Positions 9,318 to 19,300 of a stretch of DNA of 52,867 bases are shown in pieces. The DNA comes from an uncultured Oscillospiraceae bacterium (GTDB lineage Bacteria; Bacillota; Clostridia; Oscillospirales; Oscillospiraceae): assembly GCA_947624585.1 (NCBI GenBank), contig CANQKZ010000005.1:1-52867 (forward strand). Direction: 5' to 3'. Below the pieces are notes generated by a model. That model saw only the letters and a list, made by a program, of their open reading frames with translations. It was not told the origin of the DNA and did no database searches. The translations under genes were made by a program, and so were the position numbers. Every line of letters begins with the position of its first letter. Position 1 is the stretch's first letter.

Positions 9318-10685
9318 TTATGTCTCGCCCGTCACCCACTCGGAGTAGATGACCCCGAAGCTGCTCCGAAGCATCTCCCGCGTCACGGGGAGGGCGTCTT
9401 CCGTCAATATCCGCGCGGCGTAAATGGTCTCCTCCGCCTCCATCAGCGTGAACCGGTCCGCCGCCGAGGCCCGCTCGTGCCTGTTCTCGCCGGTGAGGGT
9501 GTAGACCGCCAGGAAATCCACGTTCCGTTCGCCGTTCTCCCCCACGGTGGAGAAGAGTACGGTCCGCTCTCCGGCGGCGCCGTCCTGGCGGCTGACGGCG
9601 ATCTTCCCCTTCCACTCCTCCGGGAGCACCAGATACCAGGCGTCGGCGTAGTTGGAGTAGGTGGTACACACCAGGCGTCGGGCGCCGCTGGAGTAGTAGG
9701 AAAACCAGTCGGTGGTGTAATAGGTGGTGTTCTCGCTGGTGGAGGGAAGCGCCTGGGGCTGGGGGATGTCTATGACGCCGTCGGAGTTGATGTCCCGGCA
9801 GTAGACGGCGTAGGCGAGCCGCAGCGTGCCCTCGCTCCGCCCGGAGTTCTCGTCCATAGTGATGTTGGCGAGCTTCCCCAGACGCCAGGTGAGGATGTCG
9901 GTGACGTAGCCGGTGCCGTTGATGGCGCTCTCCACCAAAATGGCCCCGGCCCCGCCCACAAGGGACGTACCTCGGACACGCAATATGGCCTCGCTTCCCG
10001 CTGTCAGCCGCGCCTTGTTGGACACCACTTCCCCGTCGCCTGTGAGGGCGTAGTGCTCCGCCTCCCCGGTGAGCTCCGAGGAGGACAGGCGCAGGACCAG
10101 GATCTCACCGCCCGCCGCCCTGTCCAGGGAGCAGGCGGTAAACTCCGTGTAGTTGGTGTTGATGAGCCGGTTCACCTGTCCGGCCTTCACGGAGGCGTCA
10201 TCTCCGTCCTCCGTCCGCCAGCTTTTGACGGAGTAGACCGACAGCATATTGATCCCGGCCCCCATCTGCCAGCCTACGGCCACCTCCCGTGTGCCGTCGT
10301 TGTCCATGTCGAGGTAGGACACGCTGTCGATGCCGGTGCCCTCCCCCTCGATGCGGGCCGCCTCGGTGTAGCCGTCGGTGCCGGACTTGAAGATGACGAT
10401 CTTCAGGGGCTTGTCGGATCCGGCGAAGTTGAAGAAGGCGATGACCTCCCGGATCCCGTCCCCGTCCAGATCCTCCTGCTGGATGGGCTGCCGGTTGGCC
10501 CCGGAGGAGGGCGCGGCGTACTCCGCCCCGGCGGAGAACACCGAGTCGATGGCGCTCTGGAGCTTCAGATACCCCTCCGAGAGCTGGGGCAGGGCGTACA
10601 GGTCGTCCGCCGACGTGCGCATACACCCGGCGGTCCCCAGACACAGGACCAGCGCGGCAAACAGCGCCGCAAACACCCTTTTCAC
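9318..10685 (-). CDS. Putative lipoprotein with VCBS/FG-GAP-like repeats
   Basis: Signal/lipobox MKRVFAALFAALVLCLGTAGC; DLDGDGIREV, LDMDNDGTREVAV and DINSDGVIDI repeats; follows the two-component genes. Confidence 0.7.
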   Translation of the reverse strand: MKRVFAALFAALVLCLGTAGCMRTSADDLYALPQLSEGYLKLQSAIDSVFSAGAEYAAPSSGANRQPIQQEDLDGDGIREVIAFFNFAGSDKPLKIVIFKSGTDGYTEAARIEGEGTGIDSVSYLDMDNDGTREVAVGWQMGAGINMLSVYSVKSWRTEDGDDASVKAGQVNRLINTNYTEFTACSLDRAAGGEILVLRLSSSELTGEAEHYALTGDGEVVSNKARLTAGSEAILRVRGTSLVGGAGAILVESAINGTGYVTDILTWRLGKLANITMDENSGRSEGTLRLAYAVYCRDINSDGVIDIPQPQALPSTSENTTYYTTDWFSYYSSGARRLVCTTYSNYADAWYLVLPEEWKGKIAVSRQDGAAGERTVLFSTVGENGERNVDFLAVYTLTGENRHERASAADRFTLMEAEETIYAARILTEDALPVTREMLRSSFGVIYSEWVTGET

Positions 10686-10811
10686 CGCCCGGTCCCTCCT
10701 TCACATAAATATTCATCATAATTATAGCACAAAGCTTTCCGTTTGGGTAGTGTTTTTCTCACCCGATTTGTGGTACAATGTAAAAAATCTTCAAAAAAAG
10801 GGGGCCTCGCC

Positions 10812-11378
10812 GTGGTCACAGCCTTCATAACCGACTCCGGCAATCGCCGGGACGCCTGGCGGCTTCTGGAATACGCCTTCCGCGCCCGATTCGCCGCCCC
10901 CCTCCCGGAGGTCCGCAAGACGGCCCGGGGAAAGCCGTATTTCCCCGATTTTCCCAATGTCCGCTTCTCCCTGAGCCACACCCCGGGCCGTTCCATGGTG
11001 TGCATAGCCAACGCCCCCTGCGGCTGCGACATCCAGGCCCTCCGCCCGGTGGGGGAGAGTTTGATACGGCGGGTCTGCGCGGAGGCTGAGCTTGCGGAAT
11101 TTGACTTCTTCGAGCTCTGGTGCCTGAAGGAGAGCTTCATCAAGCTCACCGGCCGCTTCGTCCCCTATCTGGACATGGAGTTCCGCCGCCGGGACGGGGT
11201 CATCCTGCCCCCCCGCCCCGGCCTCGCCGCCCGGCTTTACCCCGAACCCGGGTATCAGGCGGCTGTCGTGGTCGAAGGAGCCCCCCCGGACCTCCCTGCC
11301 CACCCGGTGTTCGTTGCGGCGGAGGAGCTTAATCGTCTCATACCCTCTTGCATACTTGACAATGGGGTGGTAAAATAA
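10812..11378 (+). CDS. 4'-phosphopantetheinyl transferase superfamily protein
   Basis: FSLSHTPGRSMVCIANAPCGCDIQ and FFELWCLKESFIKLTG. GTG start preferred over the ORF-track ATG. Confidence 0.85.
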   Translation: MVTAFITDSGNRRDAWRLLEYAFRARFAAPLPEVRKTARGKPYFPDFPNVRFSLSHTPGRSMVCIANAPCGCDIQALRPVGESLIRRVCAEAELAEFDFFELWCLKESFIKLTGRFVPYLDMEFRRRDGVILPPRPGLAARLYPEPGYQAAVVVEGAPPDLPAHPVFVAAEELNRLIPSCILDNGVVK

Positions 11379-11439
11379 TAAAGGAACCTCTGAATAAATC
11401 GACGTGCCGAGGTTGGCGGGCAGATTTTTCGCCAGATCG

Positions 11440-11836
11440 ATACTAAGGAACATCTGAATAAATCGACGTGCCAAGATTGACGAGCAGATTTTTCGCCAGA
11501 TGAAGGCAAAAAATTGCGGGAATACTTTGTGTATTTCAAGATTTTTTGACGAAATATGGCGGAAAATCTGCCGTCAAGATTGGTGCGGCGATTTGTTCAG
11601 AGGTTCCCCAATACTCAACTAAAACCAGCCATTCGCGGCGGTCTTTTTTCGTCGTCGCGCGAGCCGCTTAACCTCGGGCTCGGCTCCTCCTCTCCCCACG
11701 CGACAAGCCGCGCGGGGACCCCGGATACTTCGTCAGGGGCCTTGGAAATACACGAAGTATTTCCCGCGCCGTTTTCCTCGTCTGATGCGAAAAATCCTCG
11801 CCGCTCGGTGTCTGCTTTTAGTTGAGTATTAAGTAT
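11440..11836. repeat. Family B MITE, long form, inserted in the outer A copy and itself interrupted by an inner A copy
   Basis: ATACTAA at 11440-11446 continues as TACTCAACTAAAACC at 11612 after the inner A and its duplicated CCAA; right end TTTTAGTTGAGTATTAAGTAT; carries the GC-rich cassette. Confidence 0.8.
11447..11607. repeat. Inner family A MITE (~161 bp)
   Basis: GGAACATCTGAATAAATC ... GATTTGTTCAGAGGTTCC. Flanked by CTAA (11443-11446) and CCAA (11608-11611), a near-perfect 4-bp duplication. Confidence 0.85.
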
Positions 11837-11973
11837 AAGGCAAAAAATCGCGGGAATACTTTGTGTATTTCAAAATTTTTTGACGAAATATGGCGGAAAA
11901 ACTGCCGTCAAGATCGGTGCGGCGATTTGTTCAGAGGTTCCTGAGGTTACATCGAAATTCCGAGGTGAAAACT

Positions 11974-14637
11974 ATGAAGCTTGTGGTCCTGGACGGCAAC
12001 AGCATCGTCAACCGCGCCTTTTTCGGGGTGCGTCCCCTGAACGCCTCCGACGGGACGCCCACCAACGCGGTGTTCGGGTTCATCAACATTCTCCGGCGCA
12101 TCCTCTCCGAGGAGGAGCCGGACGGCCTGTGCGTCACCTTCGACCTGCCGGAGCCCACCTTCCGCCATCTCAAGTACGACGGCTACAAGGCCACCCGCCA
12201 TAAGATGCCCGAGGAGCTGGCGGTACAGATGCCCATTCTGAAGGACACCCTGGACGCCATGAACATCCGCCGCTACGAGCTGGCGGGCTGGGAGGCGGAC
12301 GACCTTCTGGGCACCATCGCCGCCAAATGCGCCGGGGCGGGCTGGGAGTGTGTGGTCTGCACCGGGGACCGGGACAGCCTCCAGCTCGTCTCCGACACCA
12401 CCACGGTGGACCTCATCACCACCGCCAGGGGTCAGACGAACACGAAGCGCGTCACCCCGGAGGTCTTCCGGGAGGAGTACGGCTTCGACCCCATCCACAT
12501 GATCGACTTAAAGGCCCTGATGGGCGACACCTCCGACAACATCCCCGGCGTCCGGGGGGTGGGGGAGAAGACAGCCATGGCCCTTATCCAGCTCTACGGC
12601 TCTGTCGCCCGCCTTTACGAGAATATGCCGGAGATCTACCAGTCGCCTGACAAAAAGGCGACCCCCGCCCTTGTGAAGAAGCTCACCGAGGGCCGGGAGC
12701 TGGCGGAGCTGTCCTACGACCTGGCCGCCATCCGCCGCGAGGCGCCGCTGGAGTTCAAGCCGGAGGACAACCTTCTCCGGCCCGTGGACAACGACCGGCT
12801 CTATGAGATCTTTGCCCGCCTTGAGTTCCGCAAGCTCATCGACACCTACAAGCTGACCCCGCCGGCCCGCGCCGGGGCGACGGCGGAGCCCATGGATTTT
12901 CAGAGTGAGTGCGTCACCGTCAACCTGGCGGACGGCGATTCCCTGGACCGGTTCCGCGCCGCCCTGAAAAGCGGCCCCGCCGCCGTCCGCTTCTCCGAGG
13001 ACGGCTCCCTCTGCGCCGTCCGGGTGGACCCGGAGGAGGGGGACGCCCTGGGGTTCCTCTTAGACGAGTCCTCCCCCGTATACCGGGATGCCCTGGAGGC
13101 CCTCTGCGCACCGGAGGTCCGAAAATCCGGCCACGATGTCAAGGACACCCTGCGGCGTCTGGGCGGGATGGGCCTTCCCATGGAGGGCTGGGTCTTCGAC
13201 TCCGCCGTCGCCGCCTATCTGCTGGACCCCACCGCCAGCCGGTACGAGCTGTCCGGCCTGGCCTCCCGCTATTGCGGCTTCGAGATCGTCGACGGGGCCG
13301 GGGAGGACGGGCAGTTCTCCCTTTTAGGCGGCGTGAACCTGTCCTCCACCCTCCTGTCCGAGGCCGCCGCCGTGGCCTGCCTCCGGGAGAGGCTGACGGG
13401 GAAGCTTGCGGAGAACGGCCTCACCTGGCTCTTCGAGAACGCGGAGATGCCCCTGTGCCCGGTGCTGGCCCGGATGGAGCTGGCGGGCTTCCTGGTGGAC
13501 AGGCAGGCGCTGGCCCGGTTTGGCAAGGCCCTCTCCGGCCAGATCGACACCCTGACGGAGGAGATCTACGCCCTGGCGGGGACAAAATTCAACATAAACT
13601 CCCCCAAGCAGCTTGGAGAGGTGCTCTTTGAACGGCTGAGCCTGCCCACGGGCAAGAAGAACAGCCGCGGGTACTCCACCAACGTGGACGTGCTGGAGAA
13701 GCTCAGGCCCCTCCACCCCATCGTGGACAAGATCTTGGAGTTCCGGGAGCTTTCCAAGCTCAAATCCACCTACGCCGACGGCCTGGGAAAGGTCATCGCC
13801 CCCGACGGGCGCATCCACACCAATTTCCAGATGACCGTCACCGCCACAGGGCGTCTGAGCTCCACGGAGCCGAATCTTCAGAACATCCCCATCCGAAAGG
13901 AGCTGGGCGGGGAGATTCGGAAGATGTTCGTGGCCCCGGAGGGCCGGACCCTGGTGGACGCGGACTACAGCCAGATCGAGCTGCGCATTCTCGCCCACAT
14001 CTCCGGGGACGGGCACATGAAAAACGCCTTCCTCACCGGGGAGGACATCCACCGCTCCACCGCCGCCCAGGTCCTGGGCATCCCGCCGGAGCAGGTGACG
14101 CCCCAGCAGAGGAGCCACGCCAAGGCGGTGAACTTCGGCATCGTCTACGGCATCTCCGCCTTCTCCCTGTCCGAAGACATCGGCGTCTCGGTGGCGGAGG
14201 CGCGGGACTATATCAACACCTACATGGCCGCCTACAGGGGCGTGGCGGACTATATGGAGCGGGTCATCGCCGAGGCCAGGGAGTCCGGTGTTGTCCGCAC
14301 CCTCTACGGCCGCGTGCGGCCCATGCCGGAGCTGCGCGCCTCCAACTTCACCGTCCGTTCCTTCGGCGAGCGGGTGGCCCGGAATATGCCCATCCAGGGC
14401 ACGGCGGCGGACATCATGAAGATCGCCATGGTCGGCGCCGACCGGGCCCTCCGGGAGTCCGGTCTGGACGCCCGGCTCCTCCTCCAGGTCCATGACGAGC
14501 TCATCGCCGAGTGCGCGGAGGAGGACGCGGAGGCCGTGCGGCGGATCCTGATCCGCGAGATGGAGGGCGCGGCCAGCCTCACCGTCCCCCTCACCGTGGA
14601 GGCCCACACGGGCCGGAACTGGTACGAGGCGAAATGA
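11974..14637 (+). CDS. polA: DNA polymerase I
   Basis: MKLVVLDGNSIVNRAFFGVR (5' nuclease domain); VDADYSQIELRILAHISGD, HAKAVNFGIVYGIS, LLLQVHDELIAE. Codons 11890-11973 derive largely from the MITE and are excluded. Confidence 0.97.
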   Translation: MKLVVLDGNSIVNRAFFGVRPLNASDGTPTNAVFGFINILRRILSEEEPDGLCVTFDLPEPTFRHLKYDGYKATRHKMPEELAVQMPILKDTLDAMNIRRYELAGWEADDLLGTIAAKCAGAGWECVVCTGDRDSLQLVSDTTTVDLITTARGQTNTKRVTPEVFREEYGFDPIHMIDLKALMGDTSDNIPGVRGVGEKTAMALIQLYGSVARLYENMPEIYQSPDKKATPALVKKLTEGRELAELSYDLAAIRREAPLEFKPEDNLLRPVDNDRLYEIFARLEFRKLIDTYKLTPPARAGATAEPMDFQSECVTVNLADGDSLDRFRAALKSGPAAVRFSEDGSLCAVRVDPEEGDALGFLLDESSPVYRDALEALCAPEVRKSGHDVKDTLRRLGGMGLPMEGWVFDSAVAAYLLDPTASRYELSGLASRYCGFEIVDGAGEDGQFSLLGGVNLSSTLLSEAAAVACLRERLTGKLAENGLTWLFENAEMPLCPVLARMELAGFLVDRQALARFGKALSGQIDTLTEEIYALAGTKFNINSPKQLGEVLFERLSLPTGKKNSRGYSTNVDVLEKLRPLHPIVDKILEFRELSKLKSTYADGLGKVIAPDGRIHTNFQMTVTATGRLSSTEPNLQNIPIRKELGGEIRKMFVAPEGRTLVDADYSQIELRILAHISGDGHMKNAFLTGEDIHRSTAAQVLGIPPEQVTPQQRSHAKAVNFGIVYGISAFSLSEDIGVSVAEARDYINTYMAAYRGVADYMERVIAEARESGVVRTLYGRVRPMPELRASNFTVRSFGERVARNMPIQGTAADIMKIAMVGADRALRESGLDARLLLQVHDELIAECAEEDAEAVRRILIREMEGAASLTVPLTVEAHTGRNWYEAK

Positions 14638-15092
14638 TGAAGATCGTGCGGGCGGAGAGCCGCCACATGGACGGCATCATGGAGATCGAGCGTACAAGCT
14701 TCCCGGACCCCTGGTCCGAGGAGAGCGTCCGGGGCTATCTGGACGACCCCTTCACCCGGGTCCTCGTCCTGGAGGACGGGGGCGCGGCGGCGGGCTTCGC
14801 CATCTTCCACGTCTCCTTCGAGGACGCGGAGCTCTACAACATCGCCGTTCGGGAAACCCACCGCCGCCGGGGCGCGGGGAGACAGCTTCTGGACGCCGCT
14901 TTGAAAGGCGCCGAAAAAATGGGGGCGGAGCGGATGTTCCTGGAGGTCCGCAAATCCAACGCCCCCGCCGCCGCCCTCTACCGGGCCGCCGGCTTTACCG
15001 TCTGCGGCGTCCGGCGGAACTACTACGACGCGCCCCGGGAGGACGCGCTTCTGATGGACATATCTCTTACAGAATCTGGAGATCGAACATGA
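14634..15092 (+). CDS. rimI: Ribosomal protein bS18-alanine N-acetyltransferase
   Basis: GNAT fold (IAVRETHRRRGAGRQLLDAAL, LEVRKSNAPAAALYRAAGF); ATGA overlap with polA; precedes tsaD. Confidence 0.9.
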   Translation: MMKIVRAESRHMDGIMEIERTSFPDPWSEESVRGYLDDPFTRVLVLEDGGAAAGFAIFHVSFEDAELYNIAVRETHRRRGAGRQLLDAALKGAEKMGAERMFLEVRKSNAPAAALYRAAGFTVCGVRRNYYDAPREDALLMDISLTESGDRT

Positions 15093-16105
15093 ACATACTT
15101 GGCATAGAATCCTCCTGCGACGAGACCGCCGCCAGCGTGGTCCGGGACGGGCGGGAGGTCCTTTCAAATGAGATTTTTTCCCAGGCGGATATGCACGCCC
15201 TCTACGGCGGCGTGGTGCCGGAGATCGCCTCCCGGAACCACATCACGGTGATTTCGCGTCTGGCGGACGAGGCGGTGCGGAAGGCGGGCCTCATAAAGAG
15301 GGACATCGACGCCATCGCCGTCACCGCCGCGCCGGGGCTCATCGGGGCATTGCTGGTGGGGGTCAACTTTGCCAAGGGCGCGGCCCTGGCCCTGGATGTG
15401 CCCCTCATACCGGTCCACCACGTCCGTGGGCACATCGCCGCCAACTACCTGGCCTTCCCGGAGCTGGAGCCGCCCTTCCTGTGTCTGGCCATTTCCGGGG
15501 GCAACACCGCCATCGTGGACGTGCGGGGGTACACGGATATGTCCATCGTCGGCTGCACCCACGACGACGCGGCGGGGGAGTGCTTCGACAAATCCGCCCG
15601 TGTGCTGGGCCTTCCCTATCCCGGCGGCCTGCCCCTCCAGAACCTGGCGGAGACCGGGGACGACACCGCCTTCCGGCTCCCCCACGCCAGGATTGAGGGG
15701 CGCCCCTACGATATGTCCTTCTCCGGCCTGAAGACCGCCGTGGTCAACACCGTCCACAACGCCCGGCAGAAGGGGGAGACCCTGGACCGGGCGGGCCTCG
15801 CCGCCTCCTTCCAGAGGGCCGTCAGCGAGACGCTGGTACCCCGGACCATGGACGCCGCCCGGGACCTGGGGCGGGAAATCATCGTTGTGGCCGGGGGCGT
15901 CGCCGCCAACAAACGCATCCGCGCCGACTTCGAGGCGGCCTGTAAGAGGGAAAATAAAAAGCTTTATATTCCACCATTAAAGCTTTGCGGTGATAACGGC
16001 GCTATGATAGCCTGCCAGGGGTATTACGAGTACCTTTCCGGCGTCCGGGCCGGTCAGGAGCTGAACGCCTACGCCACCATGGACATCGATAAGGCCGCGT
16101 TCTGA
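15089..16105 (+). CDS. tsaD: tRNA N6-adenosine threonylcarbamoyltransferase
   Basis: MNILGIESSCDETAASVVRDG, HHVRGHIAANYL, VAGGVAANKRIR. Confidence 0.97.
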   Translation: MNILGIESSCDETAASVVRDGREVLSNEIFSQADMHALYGGVVPEIASRNHITVISRLADEAVRKAGLIKRDIDAIAVTAAPGLIGALLVGVNFAKGAALALDVPLIPVHHVRGHIAANYLAFPELEPPFLCLAISGGNTAIVDVRGYTDMSIVGCTHDDAAGECFDKSARVLGLPYPGGLPLQNLAETGDDTAFRLPHARIEGRPYDMSFSGLKTAVVNTVHNARQKGETLDRAGLAASFQRAVSETLVPRTMDAARDLGREIIVVAGGVAANKRIRADFEAACKRENKKLYIPPLKLCGDNGAMIACQGYYEYLSGVRAGQELNAYATMDIDKAAF

Positions 16106-16200
16106 CGGGGAATTATGTCCCCGGAGCCGTCAAAAATGACGCCTTCCGGCGGTCCGCAACGGGAAAACAGGTTTTATGTCAAATCGGGACCCGCCGTAAG

Positions 16201-16309
16201 TTTTCCACAGTCTGTGGCAAACTTTCAGTAAGAATTTGGTAAAAACCGCCCTTTTCTTAGGGCCAAGCCCCCTTTTGCCTGTGGAAAACCTTGTGGAAAA
16301 TGTGAATAA
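16201..16309. promoter_or_regulatory. Cluster of DnaA-box-like 9-mers
   Basis: TTTTCCACA (16201-16209), TGTGGAAAA (16280-16288 and 16292-16300), TGTGAATAA (16301-16309). Confidence 0.5.
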
Positions 16310-16520
16310 CTTTATGTATTGCCCCATACGGGCGTCACTTACGTAAACCTTCCGGGCGTTTCCCCGGCGGTCCGTCCGTCCCGGAAAGTTCGGAAATCCG
16401 CCCCGGCCCGACGGGTTCCCGCACAAACCGACAGGGGCCGTCAAAATGGGCCGCGTCAAAGATCGGACAAATGTGAAGGAATGAACCCGGCAATTACAAA
16501 CTGTAATCAAAGGAGGTCCC

Positions 16521-17258
16521 ATGGCGGAACACGGAGGACACAGGCGCCGCAGGCGCGCCCTTTTCGAGGTCACTCTGGGCGAGGGCTGGGAGGAGGCGCG
16601 GCTTTTGGAGCTGGCGCTTTTTGAAGCGATCCCAAGGGGGGACGTGTACCCCCTTGCCCAAAGGCTCCTGGAGCGCTTCGGCTCCCTGAGCGCCGTCTCA
16701 GCGGCCCCGGAGGAGGAGCTTCTGCGGGAGCGGGGTGTAGGGGAGAAGACAGCGCGGGTCCTGCGGGATGCCCCCGCCCTCCTGGAGGAGATGCGCGCCC
16801 GGGCACGGGAAGCCCGGGAGGCCGTCGCCCGTCGGGAGGCGGCCCCGTCCGGGGACGGGCGGCCCTCCCTGCCGCCCCGGCCCGTCCTGCGGACGCCGGA
16901 GGACGCCGGGCTCTTCCTGCTGCCTTATTTTACGGAGCACCGGGAGGAGGCGCTGTACATCCTGGCGCTGGACGGGGACTACACCTTCCTGGGTATTCGT
17001 CTGGCGGGCCTGGGCGGGGAGGAGTCGGTACGGGTGGACATGGAAAACCTCGTGCGCATGAGCGAGGCCATGGGCGCCCGGTACATCATCGCGGCCCACA
17101 ACCACCCCAGCGGCATCGCCCTCCCCTCCGCCGCCGACGAGCAGGCCACCCTCGCTTTCCGGGACGCGCTGAGGGAGGCGGGGATCACGCTTCTGGACCA
17201 CATCGTGACTTCAACGGACGACTTCGTGTCCCTCCGGGAGAACGGGTTTCTCCCCTGA
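16521..17258 (+). CDS. radC: RadC family (JAB/MPN domain) protein
   Basis: N-terminal HhH-like region (LSAVSAAPEEELLRERGVGEKTARVL) and AAHNHPSGIALPSAADEQAT. Confidence 0.92.
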   Translation: MAEHGGHRRRRRALFEVTLGEGWEEARLLELALFEAIPRGDVYPLAQRLLERFGSLSAVSAAPEEELLRERGVGEKTARVLRDAPALLEEMRARAREAREAVARREAAPSGDGRPSLPPRPVLRTPEDAGLFLLPYFTEHREEALYILALDGDYTFLGIRLAGLGGEESVRVDMENLVRMSEAMGARYIIAAHNHPSGIALPSAADEQATLAFRDALREAGITLLDHIVTSTDDFVSLRENGFLP

Positions 17259-17301
17259 GCCGGAACACATCTGATATTTCCTTTTTTTGCGAGGACAAAA
17301 T

Positions 17302-19269
17302 ATGGAATTCAAGCTTCGCTCCCCCTACAAGCCCACCGGCGACCAGCCGGAGGCCATCGACACCCTGTGCCGGGGCCTGGAGATGGGCATCGACGAGCAG
17401 GTGCTTCTGGGCGTCACCGGCTCGGGCAAGACCTTCACCATGGCCAACGTCATCGCCCGCATGGGCCGCCCCGCCCTGGTGCTGGCCCACAACAAGACGC
17501 TGGCGGCCCAGCTGTGCGCCGAGTTCAAGGAGTTTTTCCCGGAAAACGCCGTGGAGTATTTCGTCTCCTACTACGACTACTACCAGCCGGAGGCGTACAT
17601 CCCCCACACGGACACCTACATCGAGAAGGACAGCTCCGTCAACGACGAGATCGACCGGCTCCGCCTCTCCGCCACCGCATCGCTTCTGGAGCGGCGGGAC
17701 GTGGTGGTGGTCAGCTCCGTGAGCTGCATCTACGGCCTCGGCGAACCGGACGACTTCGAGGCCATGATGGTGCCCATCCGGGTGGGGATGGAGATCCGCA
17801 TCCCGGAGCTTCTGAAGAAGTTCGCGGACATTCGCTACGAGCGCAACGATCTCAGTTGGGAGCGCAATATGTTCCGGGTCCGGGGGGACACGGTGGAGGT
17901 GTGGCCGGCCTACTGGAAGGACACGGCGCTGCGCATCGAGTTTTTCGGCGACGAGGTGGACCGGATCAGCGAGATCAACACGGTCACCGGCGCCGTGGTC
18001 CGGCGGCTCACCAACATCCCCATCTGGCCCGCCACCCACTACGTGACCCCCCGGGACAAGATGGACCGGGCGGTGCAGGAGATCTTGAAGGAGTGCGATG
18101 AGCGCGTCCAATGGTTCAAGGAGCATGACAAGCTCATCGAGGCCCAGCGCATCTACCAGCGGACCATGTACGACGTGGAGATGCTCCAGGAGCTGGGGTA
18201 CTGCTCGGGGATAGAGAACTATTCCCGCATCATCTCCGGCCGCGCCCCGGGGTCCGCGCCCATGACGCTTCTGGACTACTTTCCCAAAGATTTCATCCTC
18301 TTTGTGGACGAATCCCATGTGACCCTGCCCCAGGTCCGGGCCATGTACCGGGGGGATCGGGCGCGGAAGGAATCCCTGGTGGAGTATGGCTTCCGCCTGC
18401 CCTCCGCCTTCGACAACAGGCCGCTGAAGTTCGACGAGTTCAACGAGCGCATCCACCAGGCCATCTACGTCTCCGCCACCCCGGCGGAGTATGAGCGCTC
18501 TCGCGCGGGGCAGATCGCGGAGCAGATCATCCGCCCCACGGGCCTTCTGGACCCGAAGGTGGAGGTCCGGCCCGTCAATGGACAGATCGACGACCTCATC
18601 GGCGAGATCAACGCCCGCACCGCCAAACGCGAGCGCGTCCTGGTCACAACCCTCACAAAGCGCATGGCGGAGGACCTGACGGCCTACCTCCAGAAGGCGG
18701 GCATCAAGGTCCGGTATATGCACCACGACATCGACGCCATCGAGCGCATGGAGATCATCCGCGACCTTCGCCTGGGGACCTTCGACGTGCTGGTGGGCAT
18801 AAACCTCCTGCGGGAGGGCCTGGACCTGCCGGAGGTAAGTCTCGTGGCCATCCTGGACGCGGACAAGGAGGGCTTCCTGCGCAGTGAGACGAGCCTCATC
18901 CAGACCATCGGCCGCGCCGCCCGAAACGCGGAGGGCCTGGTCATCCTCTACGCCGACACGGTGACCCCCTCCATGCGGGCCGCCATGGACGAGACGGACC
19001 GCCGCCGCAAAAAGCAGGACGATTACAACAAAGCCCACGGCATCGTACCCAAAACCATCGTCAAGGACATCCGCTCCGTCCTGGAGCACGAGGAGGAAAA
19101 GCCAGCCCGGGGCGTCACCGATGACGACGGCAAGTACCTTACCAAACGGGAGAGGGAGGAGGCCATCGCAAAGCTCGAAAAGGAGATGCGCAAGGCGTCG
19201 CAGATGCTGGAATTCGAGTACGCGGCGATCCTGCGGGATCGGATCATCAAATTGCGGGGACAGAAGTGA
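17302..19269 (+). CDS. uvrB: Excinuclease ABC subunit UvrB
   Basis: [47 protein letters not shown]-terminal UVR domain. Confidence 0.98.
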   Translation: MEFKLRSPYKPTGDQPEAIDTLCRGLEMGIDEQVLLGVTGSGKTFTMANVIARMGRPALVLAHNKTLAAQLCAEFKEFFPENAVEYFVSYYDYYQPEAYIPHTDTYIEKDSSVNDEIDRLRLSATASLLERRDVVVVSSVSCIYGLGEPDDFEAMMVPIRVGMEIRIPELLKKFADIRYERNDLSWERNMFRVRGDTVEVWPAYWKDTALRIEFFGDEVDRISEINTVTGAVVRRLTNIPIWPATHYVTPRDKMDRAVQEILKECDERVQWFKEHDKLIEAQRIYQRTMYDVEMLQELGYCSGIENYSRIISGRAPGSAPMTLLDYFPKDFILFVDESHVTLPQVRAMYRGDRARKESLVEYGFRLPSAFDNRPLKFDEFNERIHQAIYVSATPAEYERSRAGQIAEQIIRPTGLLDPKVEVRPVNGQIDDLIGEINARTAKRERVLVTTLTKRMAEDLTAYLQKAGIKVRYMHHDIDAIERMEIIRDLRLGTFDVLVGINLLREGLDLPEVSLVAILDADKEGFLRSETSLIQTIGRAARNAEGLVILYADTVTPSMRAAMDETDRRRKKQDDYNKAHGIVPKTIVKDIRSVLEHEEEKPARGVTDDDGKYLTKREREEAIAKLEKEMRKASQMLEFEYAAILRDRIIKLRGQK

Positions 19270-19300
19270 GTGTCCGCGTTGTCCGCAGACGGGGGATCTC

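Larger units (their letters stand above)
11383..11941. repeat. Outer family A MITE split by a nested insertion (left part ~11383-11437, right part ~11837-11941)
   Basis: Left GGAACCTCTGAATAAATCGACG...TTTTTCGCCAGAT is interrupted and resumes at AAGGCAAAAAATCGCGGGAATACTTTGTGTATTTC...GATTTGTTCAGAGGTTCC. Confidence 0.85.

Noticed and set aside
11383-11941. CRISPR array or tandem repeat
   Set aside because: Repeats are long, few, inverted and nested with target duplications; no short regularly spaced direct repeats and no cas genes.
11890-11973. N-terminal extension of PolA (MAEKLPSRSVRRFVQRF...)
   Set aside because: Encoded largely by the family A MITE right end. The conserved PolA start MKLVVLDGNS is at 11974, preceded by GAGGTGA.
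16201-16309. Chromosomal replication origin
   Set aside because: Only a few near-consensus boxes, no dnaA/dnaN/rpmH context and no clear AT-rich unwinding element.
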